Shown here in pieces: positions 1 to 8,837 of a DNA stretch of 64,000 nucleotides. A program made the translations under genes and the position numbers. Origin of the DNA: Halalkaliarchaeum sp. AArc-CO (GTDB lineage: Archaea; Halobacteriota; Halobacteria; Halobacteriales; Haloferacaceae); assembly GCF_024972735.1 (NCBI RefSeq), contig NZ_CP087723.1, positions 2,046,001-2,110,000 on the forward strand, written 5' to 3'. The notes beneath the pieces are model-generated. The model saw only the letters and a list, made by a program, of their open reading frames with translations. It searched no databases and was not told the origin of the DNA. Every line of letters begins with the position of its first letter. Positions within the stretch are counted from its first letter, which is position 1.

Positions 1-68
1 CCCCACGGCCGGAGTCCGGGTTCGATCCCACTCGAAAGGCTTAGTGACGCGCCCGCTCCAGGACGGAT

Positions 69-1565
69 ATGCGCGACTGCTTCGAGCTGCGGGACGCCGA
101 CTGTCTCGGCCGGATCGGGGAGCTGTCCGTCCCCAGGGCCGACGCAGTCGTCGAGACGCCGGCGCTGATGCCGGTGATCAACCCGAACCTGGAGACGATC
201 GCTCCGTCCCGTCTGCGTGGGGAGTTCGGCGCCGAGATACTGATCACCAACTCCTACATCATCCACTCGAACGACGACCTCCGGGAACAGGCCCGGTCGG
301 TAGGGCTCCACGAAATGCTCGGATTCGACGGCGTCATCGCCACGGACTCGGGGTCGTTCCAGCTCGCCGAGTACGGCGACATCGACGTGACGACCGAGGA
401 GATCCTCGCGTTCCAGCGGGAGATCGGCTCCGACGTCGCCACCCCTGTCGACATTCCGACGCCGCCGGACGTGGACCGCGAGCAGGCCGAACGGGACCTC
501 GAGACGACCGCGATGGCGCTGTCGGACGCCGAGGCCGCAAACACCGGAGAGATGCTCGTCAACGCACCGATCCAGGGATCGACGTATCCGGATCTCCGAG
601 AGCAGGCCGCCGAACGCGCCGGCGAAACCGACCTCGACGTGTTCCCCGTCGGCGCCGTCGTCCCCCTGATGAACAGCTACCGCTACGGCGAGATGATCGA
701 GGCCGTCCTCGCCGCAAAGCGGGGGCTCGGTCCGGCCGCCCCCGTCCACCTGTTCGGAGCGGGCCACCCGATGACGTTCGCGCTGGCGGTCGCGGCGGGG
801 TGTGACCTGTTCGATTCCGCGGCGTATGCGATCTACGCCCGCGACGGACGATATCTCACCGCGTCCGGAACGGAGCACCTTTCGGAGCTGTCGTATCTCC
901 CGTGCTCGTGTCCAGTCTGCGTCGAACACACCCCCGACGAACTGCGAGACGCCGACGAAGCGGAGACCGAGCGGCTGCTCGCCGAGCACAACCTCCACGT
1001 CAGCTTCGGGGAGCTCCGCCGGATCAAGGAGGCGATCCGGCAGGGGCGCCTGCTCGAACTCGTCGAGCGTCGGGCCCGGGGACATCCCGCACTCCTGGAT
1101 GGCTACCGAGCGTTGCTCGACGGCGCAACACAGCTGGAACGAGAGGATCCCACCTCGAAGGGGACGTTCTTCGCCGTCTCCCCCGAAAGCGCTCGCCGAC
1201 CCGAGGTCCGCCGGCACCACGAGCGGCTCGATCGGCTCGAGGTTCCCGACAGCGTACTGGTCACCGAAGGTGGGGTCCCGAGAACACACGAGTACGACGC
1301 CGTCTGGCGTATCAAGCCGCCGTTCGGGCCGTATCCCCGTGAACTCGCAGAGACGTATCCGCTCACCGTACAGACGCCCGATCGATCCGAGGAAACCGCC
1401 CAGCGTGCCGCCGCCGACGGCGTCGCCCGGCTGGCCGAGGTGGCGCCGGAGAGCCGGATCCGTCTTGCACACGACGACTGGGTCGACTCGGCGATCGATC
1501 GACTTCCCGACCGGGTCGAACTCGAAAGCCTCGCGGCGATCGAGCGCCGAAACGACGACGGGTGA
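69..1565 (+). CDS. tgtA: Archaeosine tRNA-guanine transglycosylase (ArcTGT)
   Basis: Exchanges guanine 15 in the tRNA D-loop for preQ0, the first tRNA-bound step of archaeosine synthesis. The 498-residue protein has the TGT barrel: DSGSFQL near residue 93, and LFDS with the probable catalytic nucleophile Asp249. A zinc site follows as Cys279, Cys281, Cys284 and a His near 307-310. Length fits an ArcTGT without a long C-terminal PUA extension, since the related PUA-bearing enzyme is encoded just downstream. The ATG at 69 is preferred because a TATA-like element (cttagt, about 40-45) lies about 27 bp upstream. Followed after about 110 bp by arcS, so the two successive steps are encoded together. 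Identification is by motif; confidence is high. Confidence 0.95.
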   Translation: MRDCFELRDADCLGRIGELSVPRADAVVETPALMPVINPNLETIAPSRLRGEFGAEILITNSYIIHSNDDLREQARSVGLHEMLGFDGVIATDSGSFQLAEYGDIDVTTEEILAFQREIGSDVATPVDIPTPPDVDREQAERDLETTAMALSDAEAANTGEMLVNAPIQGSTYPDLREQAAERAGETDLDVFPVGAVVPLMNSYRYGEMIEAVLAAKRGLGPAAPVHLFGAGHPMTFALAVAAGCDLFDSAAYAIYARDGRYLTASGTEHLSELSYLPCSCPVCVEHTPDELRDADEAETERLLAEHNLHVSFGELRRIKEAIRQGRLLELVERRARGHPALLDGYRALLDGATQLEREDPTSKGTFFAVSPESARRPEVRRHHERLDRLEVPDSVLVTEGGVPRTHEYDAVWRIKPPFGPYPRELAETYPLTVQTPDRSEETAQRAAADGVARLAEVAPESRIRLAHDDWVDSAIDRLPDRVELESLAAIERRNDDG

Positions 1566-1673
1566 TCGGCCGCAAGGAGAGGGAGCGATCGGTCGGTTGT
1601 CCCGGCCTGCGCCGGTGTAAGATCCCGGCGACGGAACGCAAAAGCTTCCCGCCTCCGGGTGCGATCCGTTTTC

Positions 1674-3497
1674 ATGACCGACTACTTCGAAGTCCTCGAG
1701 CGGGACGCCGCCGCCCGGCTCGGGGAGCTCCGGCTCGATCCGCCGGTCGTGACGCCGGCGACGATCGACGGCCGGCTCCGGGACGCCGGCTCGCTGTGGG
1801 CCGCCGATCGGGAGATACCCGAGCCGGACGACTCGGTGTTGACAGTGCTTCCCCACCGGGCGTTTCCGTCCGGAACGCCGCCGGACGTTCGAGAGGCGTT
1901 CGCGGTCGATCCGACCGACGTCGACGCGCCGACCGCTGCAGTCGTCTCCAGTGAAGCTGTCGAGTTGTCGGGCGAGGCGGAGCTCGACATCGCTCCCGGC
2001 GACGAGGTCGACCACCCACCTGACTCGTACGTTCTCTCCGACGTCCAGGGGTTCATCGGCCATGCCGCCGGCCTGAAGGAGGCGATCCTCGCGGTCAAGG
2101 GGGCGATTCCGGCCGACACAGCGCTGTGTCTCTCCGGCGTGGCGACGCCGGCGAACGTCGCGACGCTTTCGTCTGTCGGCGTCGACCTGTTCGATCGGAC
2201 GTACGCCCGGATCGCCGGCTCCCGCGGCCGATACCTCACTGCCGACGGCGAACACTTCCTCGAGGATCTGACCGAACTCCCCTGTTCGTGTCCGGCGTGT
2301 CAGGGCCCCCGGGAGGAGTTTACCCGCGAGGACTGCAGCCAGCACAACGTCAACGCGCTGGAGGCGGAGCTCCGCCGGGTTCGCGAGCGGATCCGGGCCG
2401 GACGGCTCCGGGACTACATCGAGGGGCAGGCCCGCCACGAAGCGTGGCTGACCGCGACGTTCCGGGAGTTCGACGCGGAGTACGGCTACCTCGAACGGCG
2501 GACGCCCGTCGTGCGCGACACCGAACTACTTGCCGCCAGCGAGGACACCATCCGGCGGGTGGAGATCCAGCGGTTCGCCGACCGGGTGACGACCCGGTAC
2601 CGCAACCGGTTTTCCGCACCGCTCGTGTTGCTCCCCTGCTCGGCCCGGAAGCCGTACAGCGAATCACAGAGCCACAAGCAGTTCCACGACGCGATCGGCT
2701 GGCGGGCCCACATCGTCTCGATGACCTCACCGATCGGGGTGGTACCACAGGAGCTGGAGCTCACGTATCCGGCACAGCACTACGACACGGTGGTGACGGG
2801 CCGGTGGTCCGAAGACGAAAAGGGGTTCGTCTCGGAGGTTCTGCGGCGGTATCTCGAGGGCAACGACTACCCGCGGGTGATCGCACACGTCCCCGACGAG
2901 GGCTACCGGGACATCTGCGAGCGCGTCAGCGAGGAGGCCGACGTCCCGTTCGAGTTCACCTGCGACGGGCATCCGACGTCGGGGGACTCGCTGTCGAACC
3001 TCCGGAATGCTCTCGACGGGGAACTGGCGTACGCGAAGCGGCAGCGGGAACACAACACCGTCCGGGCGATCGCCGACTACATGCTCGGGCCGGCTGCCGG
3101 CGATGACGTCTTCGGCGAGGGTGCGATCGAGACGACCGGCCGGTATCCGAAGCTCCAGATCCGGGCCCGCGACGTCGACCGCGGCGGCGACGACAGCGAC
3201 CAGCTGGCGACAGTGGTGCCGCAGTACGGTACCCTGGCGTTCACCCTCGCCGGGGCGCGCCAGTGGGTCGACAGTGACGCCCCCACGAAACGGGTCGAGA
3301 TCGACGGGTTCGTCCCCCACGGCTCGGTGCTCGCGCCCGGTGTCGTCGACGCCGACGACGCGATCCGTGTCGGCGACGAGGTCGTCATCGAGGGGCCGAA
3401 GGCGTTCGCCGTCGGACGCGCCGCGATGTCGGGCCCGGAAATGGTGGAATCGACGCGGGGCGTCGCCTCCGCGGTTCGCCACGTGGAAGAAACGTAG
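1674..3497 (+). CDS. arcS: Archaeosine synthase ArcS (TgtA2)
   Basis: Acts after ArcTGT on preQ0-modified tRNA position 15 on the way to archaeosine. In established systems ArcS adds lysine to preQ0, and a radical SAM partner (RaSEA) completes the reaction. The 607-residue protein has a degenerate TGT-like N-terminal part with a Cys cluster (Cys204, Cys206, Cys209). The characteristic ArcS motif PCSARKPYSESQSH begins at residue 321, and a PUA RNA-binding domain fills roughly the last 85 residues. An in-frame ATG exists at 1659, but the ATG at 1674 gives the expected N terminus (MTDYFEV). No RaSEA gene is visible in this window. Confidence 0.93.
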   Translation: MTDYFEVLERDAAARLGELRLDPPVVTPATIDGRLRDAGSLWAADREIPEPDDSVLTVLPHRAFPSGTPPDVREAFAVDPTDVDAPTAAVVSSEAVELSGEAELDIAPGDEVDHPPDSYVLSDVQGFIGHAAGLKEAILAVKGAIPADTALCLSGVATPANVATLSSVGVDLFDRTYARIAGSRGRYLTADGEHFLEDLTELPCSCPACQGPREEFTREDCSQHNVNALEAELRRVRERIRAGRLRDYIEGQARHEAWLTATFREFDAEYGYLERRTPVVRDTELLAASEDTIRRVEIQRFADRVTTRYRNRFSAPLVLLPCSARKPYSESQSHKQFHDAIGWRAHIVSMTSPIGVVPQELELTYPAQHYDTVVTGRWSEDEKGFVSEVLRRYLEGNDYPRVIAHVPDEGYRDICERVSEEADVPFEFTCDGHPTSGDSLSNLRNALDGELAYAKRQREHNTVRAIADYMLGPAAGDDVFGEGAIETTGRYPKLQIRARDVDRGGDDSDQLATVVPQYGTLAFTLAGARQWVDSDAPTKRVEIDGFVPHGSVLAPGVVDADDAIRVGDEVVIEGPKAFAVGRAAMSGPEMVESTRGVASAVRHVEET

Positions 3498-3530
3498 TCC
3501 CCGCAATCCGGGGCTGACTACCGGGGGCGG

Positions 3531-4343
3531 TCACACCCGGGGCTGGATCGACGGCTCCGCCACCATTGACGGACCGTTCTTGAGCAGAAGCGATAGCACG
3601 ATCAGCCACCAGAGAGCACCCCCGAGGAGCGGGAGGACGGGAGAGCCACCGAGCAGGCCGCCGGAGACTGCAATCACTGCGCCGAGGTTGGTCGTTCCGT
3701 GCAACAGCATCGCCGGAAGCGCCGACCCGTCAGTCGCGTTCACGAGCGCGCCGAGGACGGTCGAGATCCCCAGTATCATCGCGCCGTACGACGCGAACGC
3801 CCACGGCGCGAGCGAGTAGTTCGGATCGCCCGTAAGGAACATCGGCAGGTGCCACGCCCACCAGATCACGCCGATCGCGAGTCCCGCGGTGAACACCGAC
3901 GTCCGCTCCTGGAGCCGTGGCTGCAGGAACCCTCGCCACCCGATCTCTTCGGTTCCGCCCCAGACGAACACGTTCACGAGGACCCACACCACCATCAGGC
4001 CGACGGAAGCCGGCGGATCGTACCGCAACATCCCCCCGCCGATCGCCCCGATCACCGGTTGCAGGTTTGTGACGAAAAGCGGCGCGAGCACGGCGAGGAG
4101 ATACAGTGTGGGCCGAAGCCGCCAGTTAAGTCGTCGCCGGAACCACGACCGGAACGTCGTCTCGCCCGCCCAGACGACGGTGATCGCGCCGATCAGCGGG
4201 CCCCAGACGGACGGGATCGCCGTATAAAGGAGCTCGTCCCACAGGCCGAACAAAAAGAAGATCCCGTGCCAGAACCACGTCCAGGCGAACGTCACGAGGA
4301 GGAAGGCGGGGACCTGGTTGCGTCGGATCCACGCTCGCGGCAT
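3531..4343 (-). CDS. CPBP (Rce1-like) intramembrane metalloprotease
   Basis: Integral membrane protein of 270 residues with the three conserved CPBP/Abi motifs: EEIGWRGF (the EExxxR glutamates), a His in WAWHLPM, and HGTTN near the C terminus. About seven or eight hydrophobic segments are visible. Family members cleave CAAX-type substrates or act in bacteriocin immunity; the archaeal substrate is unknown and the family does not predict it. It is divergent from the LysE-type gene. An AT-rich TATA-like box about 28 bp before the ATG supports a leaderless start. Confidence 0.85.
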   Translation of the reverse strand: MPRAWIRRNQVPAFLLVTFAWTWFWHGIFFLFGLWDELLYTAIPSVWGPLIGAITVVWAGETTFRSWFRRRLNWRLRPTLYLLAVLAPLFVTNLQPVIGAIGGGMLRYDPPASVGLMVVWVLVNVFVWGGTEEIGWRGFLQPRLQERTSVFTAGLAIGVIWWAWHLPMFLTGDPNYSLAPWAFASYGAMILGISTVLGALVNATDGSALPAMLLHGTTNLGAVIAVSGGLLGGSPVLPLLGGALWWLIVLSLLLKNGPSMVAEPSIQPRV

Positions 4344-4368
4344 ACCGAACGGGAACGCTTCGAACTGT

Positions 4369-4378
4369 CAATAATATT
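4369..4378 (-). promoter_or_regulatory. TATA-like element for the CPBP protease gene
   Basis: AT-rich caataatatt centred about 28 bp before the ATG at 4343 on the minus strand. It is the most AT-rich spot in the divergent intergenic region. Confidence 0.5.
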
Positions 4379-4423
4379 GTGTTCGATCAGCTCCGGGACG
4401 ATCCGCTGGATCGAATCAATCCA

Positions 4424-4429
4424 TTTATC
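4424..4429 (+). promoter_or_regulatory. TATA-like element for the LysE-type exporter gene
   Basis: tttatc lies 27 bp before the GTG at 4454, the spacing expected for a leaderless transcript. This argues against the longer reading that would start at the GTG at 4379. Confidence 0.5.
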
Positions 4430-4453
4430 GGGACTGCTGTCAGCCGATACGGT

Positions 4454-5137
4454 GTGGTATCGACACTGAGTTCGCTGCTGTTGGGAACACTGTTCGGCCT
4501 GGCGCTTGCGGCACCGCCCGGGCCGATGAACGCGATCATCGCGGAGGAGAGCGTGGTCCGAGGGTGGCGAGAAGGCGTGCTGGCCGGACTGGGTGCGGGC
4601 GTCGCCGATTTGCTGTTTTTCGTCCTGGCGTCCGTCGGCGTCGTCGCGGTCGTCGAACGGTTTGAAACCCTGCAGGGCGTGATGATCGGCGCGGGCGGGC
4701 TGTTCATGTTGTACTTCGCGTACGACGCGACCCGGAGCGCCCGCGCGTCGTTCCGACCGACCGACGGGTCGCTCCCAGAGAGCCGGGGGTTCAGGAAGGC
4801 GCTCGTACTCGGGCTGTCGAACCCCTATCAGATCCTCTTTTGGCTCACGATCGGTACGGCGCTTTTACGTCCGGGACGGGTCGACCTGTTCGCGCAGGTG
4901 CCGTACGTCGGCGACGCGCTTTCGGGAACCGTCATCGTCGAGACCGGCTCGGCAGCGCTCGTCGGCGGGCTGTTCGTCGGAATCGGGATCTGGATCGTCG
5001 CCTACCCGGCAGCGCTCGTGTACGCCGAGCGGCGAATCGACAGCATGGCGCCCGTCGTCGCGGTCCTCTCGGCGCTCGTGCTCGCCGGGTTCGGCGTCTA
5101 CTTCCTGTCGGACGCGGCCGCGACGTTGCTGGGTTGA
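4454..5137 (+). CDS. LysE-family amino acid/metabolite exporter
   Basis: Membrane protein of 227 residues with the LysE/RhtB N-terminal signature: a hydrophobic first helix ending in the AAPPGPMN motif, followed by alternating hydrophobic segments (about six). The family exports amino acids or related small molecules; the substrate here is not predictable. The frame is open back to a GTG at 4379, but that would add 25 non-family residues and place the start inside the divergent promoter. The GTG at 4454 gives a normal LysE N terminus and has a TATA-like box at -27. Divergent from the CPBP protease gene. Confidence 0.82.
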   Translation: MVSTLSSLLLGTLFGLALAAPPGPMNAIIAEESVVRGWREGVLAGLGAGVADLLFFVLASVGVVAVVERFETLQGVMIGAGGLFMLYFAYDATRSARASFRPTDGSLPESRGFRKALVLGLSNPYQILFWLTIGTALLRPGRVDLFAQVPYVGDALSGTVIVETGSAALVGGLFVGIGIWIVAYPAALVYAERRIDSMAPVVAVLSALVLAGFGVYFLSDAAATLLG

Positions 5138-5220
5138 CCCACCGGACACAGCCCTCCGGCCTTCCGGCGAAGGCCTCCTCCGAGATCGCCCGCGAGAGAA
5201 CAGACATCATAGCTCACATA

Positions 5221-5229
5221 CATTTTTTC
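5221..5229 (+). promoter_or_regulatory. TATA-like element for the small membrane protein gene
   Basis: cattttttc centred 28 bp before the ATG at 5254, in an AT-rich patch between two GC-rich genes. Supports a leaderless short gene. Confidence 0.5.
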
Positions 5230-5253
5230 ACCGCTGCGTGCGACAGTTCCAGT

Positions 5254-5430
5254 ATGGTAGTCATCCTCACCTCGTACGTGTCGATCGGCCTGGGTATCGT
5301 GCTGATCGCGCTGGGACTGTACCTCCGGAGTCAGGAACACGCACAGGCGACGATCGTTCTCGGCATCGGGACGGCGCTTGTCCTCTTCGGCCTCGCGTTG
5401 CTCGCGTGGTTCATGCGGGCGTTCGGGTGA
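5254..5430 (+). CDS. Small two-helix membrane protein, unknown function
   Basis: Encodes 58 residues. Two hydrophobic segments (about residues 3-23 and 33-54) are separated by a short polar turn (RSQEHAQ), predicting a small hairpin membrane protein. I do not recognise a family. It has its own TATA-like box at the leaderless spacing. Its stop at 5430 lies five bases before the ATG of the downstream lipoprotein, so the two are probably cotranscribed. Confidence 0.6.
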   Translation: MVVILTSYVSIGLGIVLIALGLYLRSQEHAQATIVLGIGTALVLFGLALLAWFMRAFG

Positions 5431-5435
5431 TCGAA

Positions 5436-6335
5436 ATGACGACGCGCAGATCGTTCTGTCGACGGGTGGTTGCAGTCGGCGGGGCGATCAGTATCGGCTC
5501 ACTCGCCGGCTGTGTTGGCCCCTGGAACGACGCGGCGGTATACTGGTCGGACCCCGGCCAGGTCGGCCCCGACGACGCCGACTACGAGGCCGTCATCACG
5601 AACGCGCGTGACGCAGGATACACCGTCGAGGAGCCCTACTACGTGAACGCGCGGCGACCCGGCGGAATCCATCCGGAGGGAATCTCGCGGCTCGACGAAT
5701 TCCTCGGTCCAGACTACCGCGTATTCGAGTTCGCGTTCTACCACACGCCCCAGATCGTGCTGGTCGTCGAACTGACCGGCGGCACGTCGGTTGCGGTCTT
5801 CGACTGGCGGACGGTGATGGAGGATTTCGACCTCGAATCCCTCCCGCCGGAAGCGTGGCTGGTCGAACGGATCCTGCTTTCGTTCGACGTCGATCGATCG
5901 ACCGCCGAGACGTACGCCAACGACCTCCGCGAGCAGGTGGTCGCGGGGACGCGAACCCCGCGGATCGACGTCTCCGATCGGGTGACGTTCCAGAACGCGT
6001 ACGCCCACATCGAGGCGGAGCGGGACGCCGTGGAGGGATCCGAGACTGGGGGCGATGGCTGGTACACAGAACGCTCGTTCCGAGACGACGTGCAGTTCGC
6101 CGACGTCGACTTCGTCGTCCAGAGCCTCGCAGTCGTCCACCGGGATGGGGACCACGAGTATCGGCTCAAGTTGGATCGGCTCGGCGGCTTCAACCTCCGG
6201 ATCGACCTCCCTGCAGGCGAGGAGATCCCGGAAGCCGAGTACCGAGAGACGTTCCGCCGGATGTTCGAGGACGTTGGGTTAGACCCCGGACACGTCGACG
6301 AACTAGCGTTCGAGTACACGCGATCGATGTGGTGA
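5436..6335 (+). CDS. Tat lipoprotein of unknown function
   Basis: Encodes 299 residues. The N terminus has a twin-arginine motif (RRSFCRR), a hydrophobic stretch and a lipobox LAGC, so the mature protein should be a lipid-anchored extracytoplasmic protein exported folded. The rest is acidic and soluble, with no further membrane segment and no motif I can assign. The ATG at 5436 is chosen because it directly precedes the Tat signal; the open frame extends upstream without a sensible signal peptide. Just downstream of the small two-helix protein. Confidence 0.75.
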   Translation: MTTRRSFCRRVVAVGGAISIGSLAGCVGPWNDAAVYWSDPGQVGPDDADYEAVITNARDAGYTVEEPYYVNARRPGGIHPEGISRLDEFLGPDYRVFEFAFYHTPQIVLVVELTGGTSVAVFDWRTVMEDFDLESLPPEAWLVERILLSFDVDRSTAETYANDLREQVVAGTRTPRIDVSDRVTFQNAYAHIEAERDAVEGSETGGDGWYTERSFRDDVQFADVDFVVQSLAVVHRDGDHEYRLKLDRLGGFNLRIDLPAGEEIPEAEYRETFRRMFEDVGLDPGHVDELAFEYTRSMW

Positions 6336-6406
6336 GAGTCGCGTTTTTGGGGGCCGGTCCGGCCGAAGGTCGTCAGGGACTTGGTTCTCAGGCCGCCATA
6401 GCCGGT

Positions 6407-6859
6407 ATGGACGACGCCCTCACGGAAACGATCAGGGCCAGGGGTCACGAGAACGTCATCGGCGAACACGAAAGCACCTTCGAAGTGACAAGCGACGACT
6501 GGCTCACGCCGGCGGGCGACTGCATCCTCGCAGTCGATGCCGACCGAACACCGACGGAGTTCTCCCCGGAGTTCGTCGAGGCCTGCAAGAGTCGAGACGC
6601 GACAATTACTGCCCAGCTGGAAGTAACTCGCGGCGACTCGGTTGACGGTGAAGGACCGCTCGTCGAAACCATCACCGGCCGAGGCGACCCGGAACTCACC
6701 TTCGAAAGTGACCGAAGCCTGGTGGGACGGACGAGCGACTACGTCGACGACCGAACCGTGCTCGTGGAGGCAGACTGCGCAGCCGTCGGTCTCGACAGGG
6801 AACTCGTGGCGGCACTGGCCGAGGGGGCCGACGCGACCCTGACGCTTACCGTCGAGTGA
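6407..6859 (+). CDS. DUF371 family protein
   Basis: Encodes 150 residues. The opening (IRARGHENV), the central LTPAGDCI and the later RGDPELTFESDRS motifs fit the archaeal DUF371 family, small beta-rich proteins without an established activity. No signal peptide or membrane segment, so cytoplasmic. The ATG at 6407 immediately precedes the family N terminus. Its stop overlaps a possible GTG for the next gene (endonuclease III), which may indicate cotranscription. Confidence 0.78.
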   Translation: MDDALTETIRARGHENVIGEHESTFEVTSDDWLTPAGDCILAVDADRTPTEFSPEFVEACKSRDATITAQLEVTRGDSVDGEGPLVETITGRGDPELTFESDRSLVGRTSDYVDDRTVLVEADCAAVGLDRELVAALAEGADATLTLTVE

Positions 6860-6915
6860 GAGACCGGACCTCGGCTATGAAAACGTTCTCGTCGGTGGAA
6901 ACCGTACGGCGAATC

Positions 6916-7752
6916 ATGGCCGAGGAACCCGCCGAAAATATAAGCGGTGGCGCCGGTGGAGGCGGACGTGCGGAGGCGTTTCCGGACGGCGAGCCGGAGA
7001 CCCGAGCGGAGGCAGTCGTCGACGAGCTCGGGGACATGTACTGGGAGAAGGCGTACGGGGGACAGGCGGCCGTCGAGTGTCTCGTCCGGACGATCCTCTC
7101 ACAGAACACCTCCGACAAGGCGAGCCAACCAGCGTTCGACGAGTTGCTGGCCCGGTACGGGTCGAAAGAGGATCCAGTCGATGGCAATCCGGAACGAGGC
7201 GACCTCGCCCGGGCGCTCGCCGACGCCGAGCGATCTGAGCTGGCTGAAACGATTTCGTCGGCCGGGCTGTACAACCAGAAGTCGAAGGTGATCCGCCAGG
7301 CGGCCGAATGGGTGCTCGAGGAGTACGGGTCGGCGGCTGCCTTCGACAAATACGTCACGACGGGCGACCCCGGGGAGGTCCGAGAAACGCTGCTGTCGAT
7401 CCGGGGGGTGGGCCCCAAAACGGCCGACTGCGTGCTGCTGTTTTCCGGCGGACAGGACGGGGTTTTTCCCGTTGACACCCACGTTCATCGGATCGCACGT
7501 CGCATGGGTCTCGCCCCGCCCGACGCCGATCACGAGGGGGTACGCGAACAGCTGGAGGCTGCAGTCCCCAGCGAGAAGTGCGGCTTCGGCCACACCTCGA
7601 TGATCCAGTTCGGTCGGGAGTACTGCACGGCGCGGGAACCCGCGTGCCTCGAGGGGCCGGAGGCGTGTCCGCTGTACAACCAGTGTGATCGGATCGGGAT
7701 CGACGAACTCGACGGTGAAGCGGTGGATCCGGCCGACGCAGTCGAGCCGTAG
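6916..7752 (+). CDS. nth: Endonuclease III-like DNA glycosylase
   Basis: Base-excision repair glycosylase/AP lyase for oxidised pyrimidines. About 278 residues from the ATG at 6916. It shows the helix-hairpin-helix with catalytic Lys (IRGVGPKTADC), the catalytic Asp (FPVDTHVHR) and a four-Cys [4Fe-4S] motif near the C terminus. The Cys spacing is C-x6-C-x6-C-x5-C, four residues longer in the middle than the E. coli form. The start is uncertain: a GTG at 6856 overlapping the previous stop and an ATG at 6877 are also in frame. The 6916 start puts EPAENISGG at the N terminus, which I believe is conserved in haloarchaea. Confidence 0.88.
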   Translation: MAEEPAENISGGAGGGGRAEAFPDGEPETRAEAVVDELGDMYWEKAYGGQAAVECLVRTILSQNTSDKASQPAFDELLARYGSKEDPVDGNPERGDLARALADAERSELAETISSAGLYNQKSKVIRQAAEWVLEEYGSAAAFDKYVTTGDPGEVRETLLSIRGVGPKTADCVLLFSGGQDGVFPVDTHVHRIARRMGLAPPDADHEGVREQLEAAVPSEKCGFGHTSMIQFGREYCTAREPACLEGPEACPLYNQCDRIGIDELDGEAVDPADAVEP

Positions 7753-7823
7753 CGGATCGAAGAGCCGAGCGAACCGGACGATTTAATGTCGGCTGCGAAC
7801 ACCACGCGGATACCTGCCCTCCC

Positions 7824-8837
7824 ATGCACTCCCCGGACCCCGCCCTCAGACGTCGGATTCTGATAGCCAGCGCACTGGTGGTCCTCCTGCCGTTCGGGTT
7901 CATCTACGCGTTCGTGGCCGCCATAAACCACGTGCTCCTCCCGTTGCTCGAGTCGTTCGGACACGGCCCATACCACGGTCGCGTGTACGTCAGCCCCCTG
8001 TTGGCCGTTGTGATCGTCCTCGGGGGACTGGCGACGCAGATCTGGTTCGGCCCGTCGACGGTGCTTGGGAGCATCGGCGCCCGCCGCGTCGCTCCCGACG
8101 AGCGCCCGGAACTGCACGCCGCGGTGACCCGACTCGCACAGGCGGCGGATATCGAACCCCCCGACGTGGCCGTCACGAGCAACGACGCCCCGAACGCGGC
8201 CGCCGTCCGCGGGCCCGCGAGGGCGTCGATCGTCGTGACGACGGGGCTGCTCGACCGCCTGGACGGAGAGGAGCTCGAGGCGGTTCTCGCCCACGAGATC
8301 GCCCACCTCAAGAACCGCGACGCGACGGTCATGACCGTCGCCTGGTTCCTCCCGACGGTTACCTACTACCTGGCGCTCGCGGCGGCGTACCTGCTGTACG
8401 GCACCTACCGAGCCCTCGGCGCCGGCAGCTCCTCCGGCAGAAACGGCCGGGGATTGGCGAAGGCGGTGATCGTCCTCACGGTCACTGCGGTCGTTACCAT
8501 CGCCATCTCCGCGCTGTTCTGGGCGGCGAGCGTGCTGATCCATCGGATCCTCTCGCGATACCGCGAGTACGCCGCCGACCGGGGGGCGGCGACGCTGACC
8601 GGCGAGCCAGCAGCCCTCGCGAGCGCACTCCGAACCCTGGACGAAGAGATGTCCGAGATTCCGGACCGTGATCTCCGGAAGCTCGACGGCGGCGCCGAGG
8701 CGTTATACGTGGCCCCGCTTTCGGCGCGATCGTTCACCGACGCCGCACTCGTCTCCACGGACATCTTCCCCGACACCCACCCACAGACCGAAGACCGCAT
8801 CGACCGCCTCCGCGAACTGGCTGGTGAAGTGGAATGA
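7824..8837 (+). CDS. htpX: HtpX-like M48 membrane metalloprotease
   Basis: Zinc protease for quality control of membrane proteins. 337 residues with two N-terminal hydrophobic segments, the zinc motif HEIAH (His157, Glu158, His161), two further hydrophobic segments, and a downstream YREYAADR motif that supplies the third ligand Glu. The loop before the active site reads DAPNAAAVRG, where many HtpX proteins have PNAFATG. A TATA-like atttaat at 7781-7787 lies upstream. The last codons overlap the start of the following lipoprotein gene (ATGA), indicating translational coupling. Confidence 0.88.
   Translation: MHSPDPALRRRILIASALVVLLPFGFIYAFVAAINHVLLPLLESFGHGPYHGRVYVSPLLAVVIVLGGLATQIWFGPSTVLGSIGARRVAPDERPELHAAVTRLAQAADIEPPDVAVTSNDAPNAAAVRGPARASIVVTTGLLDRLDGEELEAVLAHEIAHLKNRDATVMTVAWFLPTVTYYLALAAAYLLYGTYRALGAGSSSGRNGRGLAKAVIVLTVTAVVTIAISALFWAASVLIHRILSRYREYAADRGAATLTGEPAALASALRTLDEEMSEIPDRDLRKLDGGAEALYVAPLSARSFTDAALVSTDIFPDTHPQTEDRIDRLRELAGEVE

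Noticed and set aside
1-42. tRNA-like 3' fragment (ggttcgatccc near 19-29)
   Set aside because: The T-loop-like gttcgat is present, but only two or three stem pairs form on each side (ccggg against ccact fails), no acceptor stem or CCA can be assigned, and the upstream part is outside the window. The previous bases might show a real tRNA; from here it is not supportable.
6934-6945. TATA-like aatataag within the endonuclease III gene
   Set aside because: No in-frame start lies about 27 bp downstream (the GTG at 6968 is out of frame), and the residues before and after it appear to belong to the protein.
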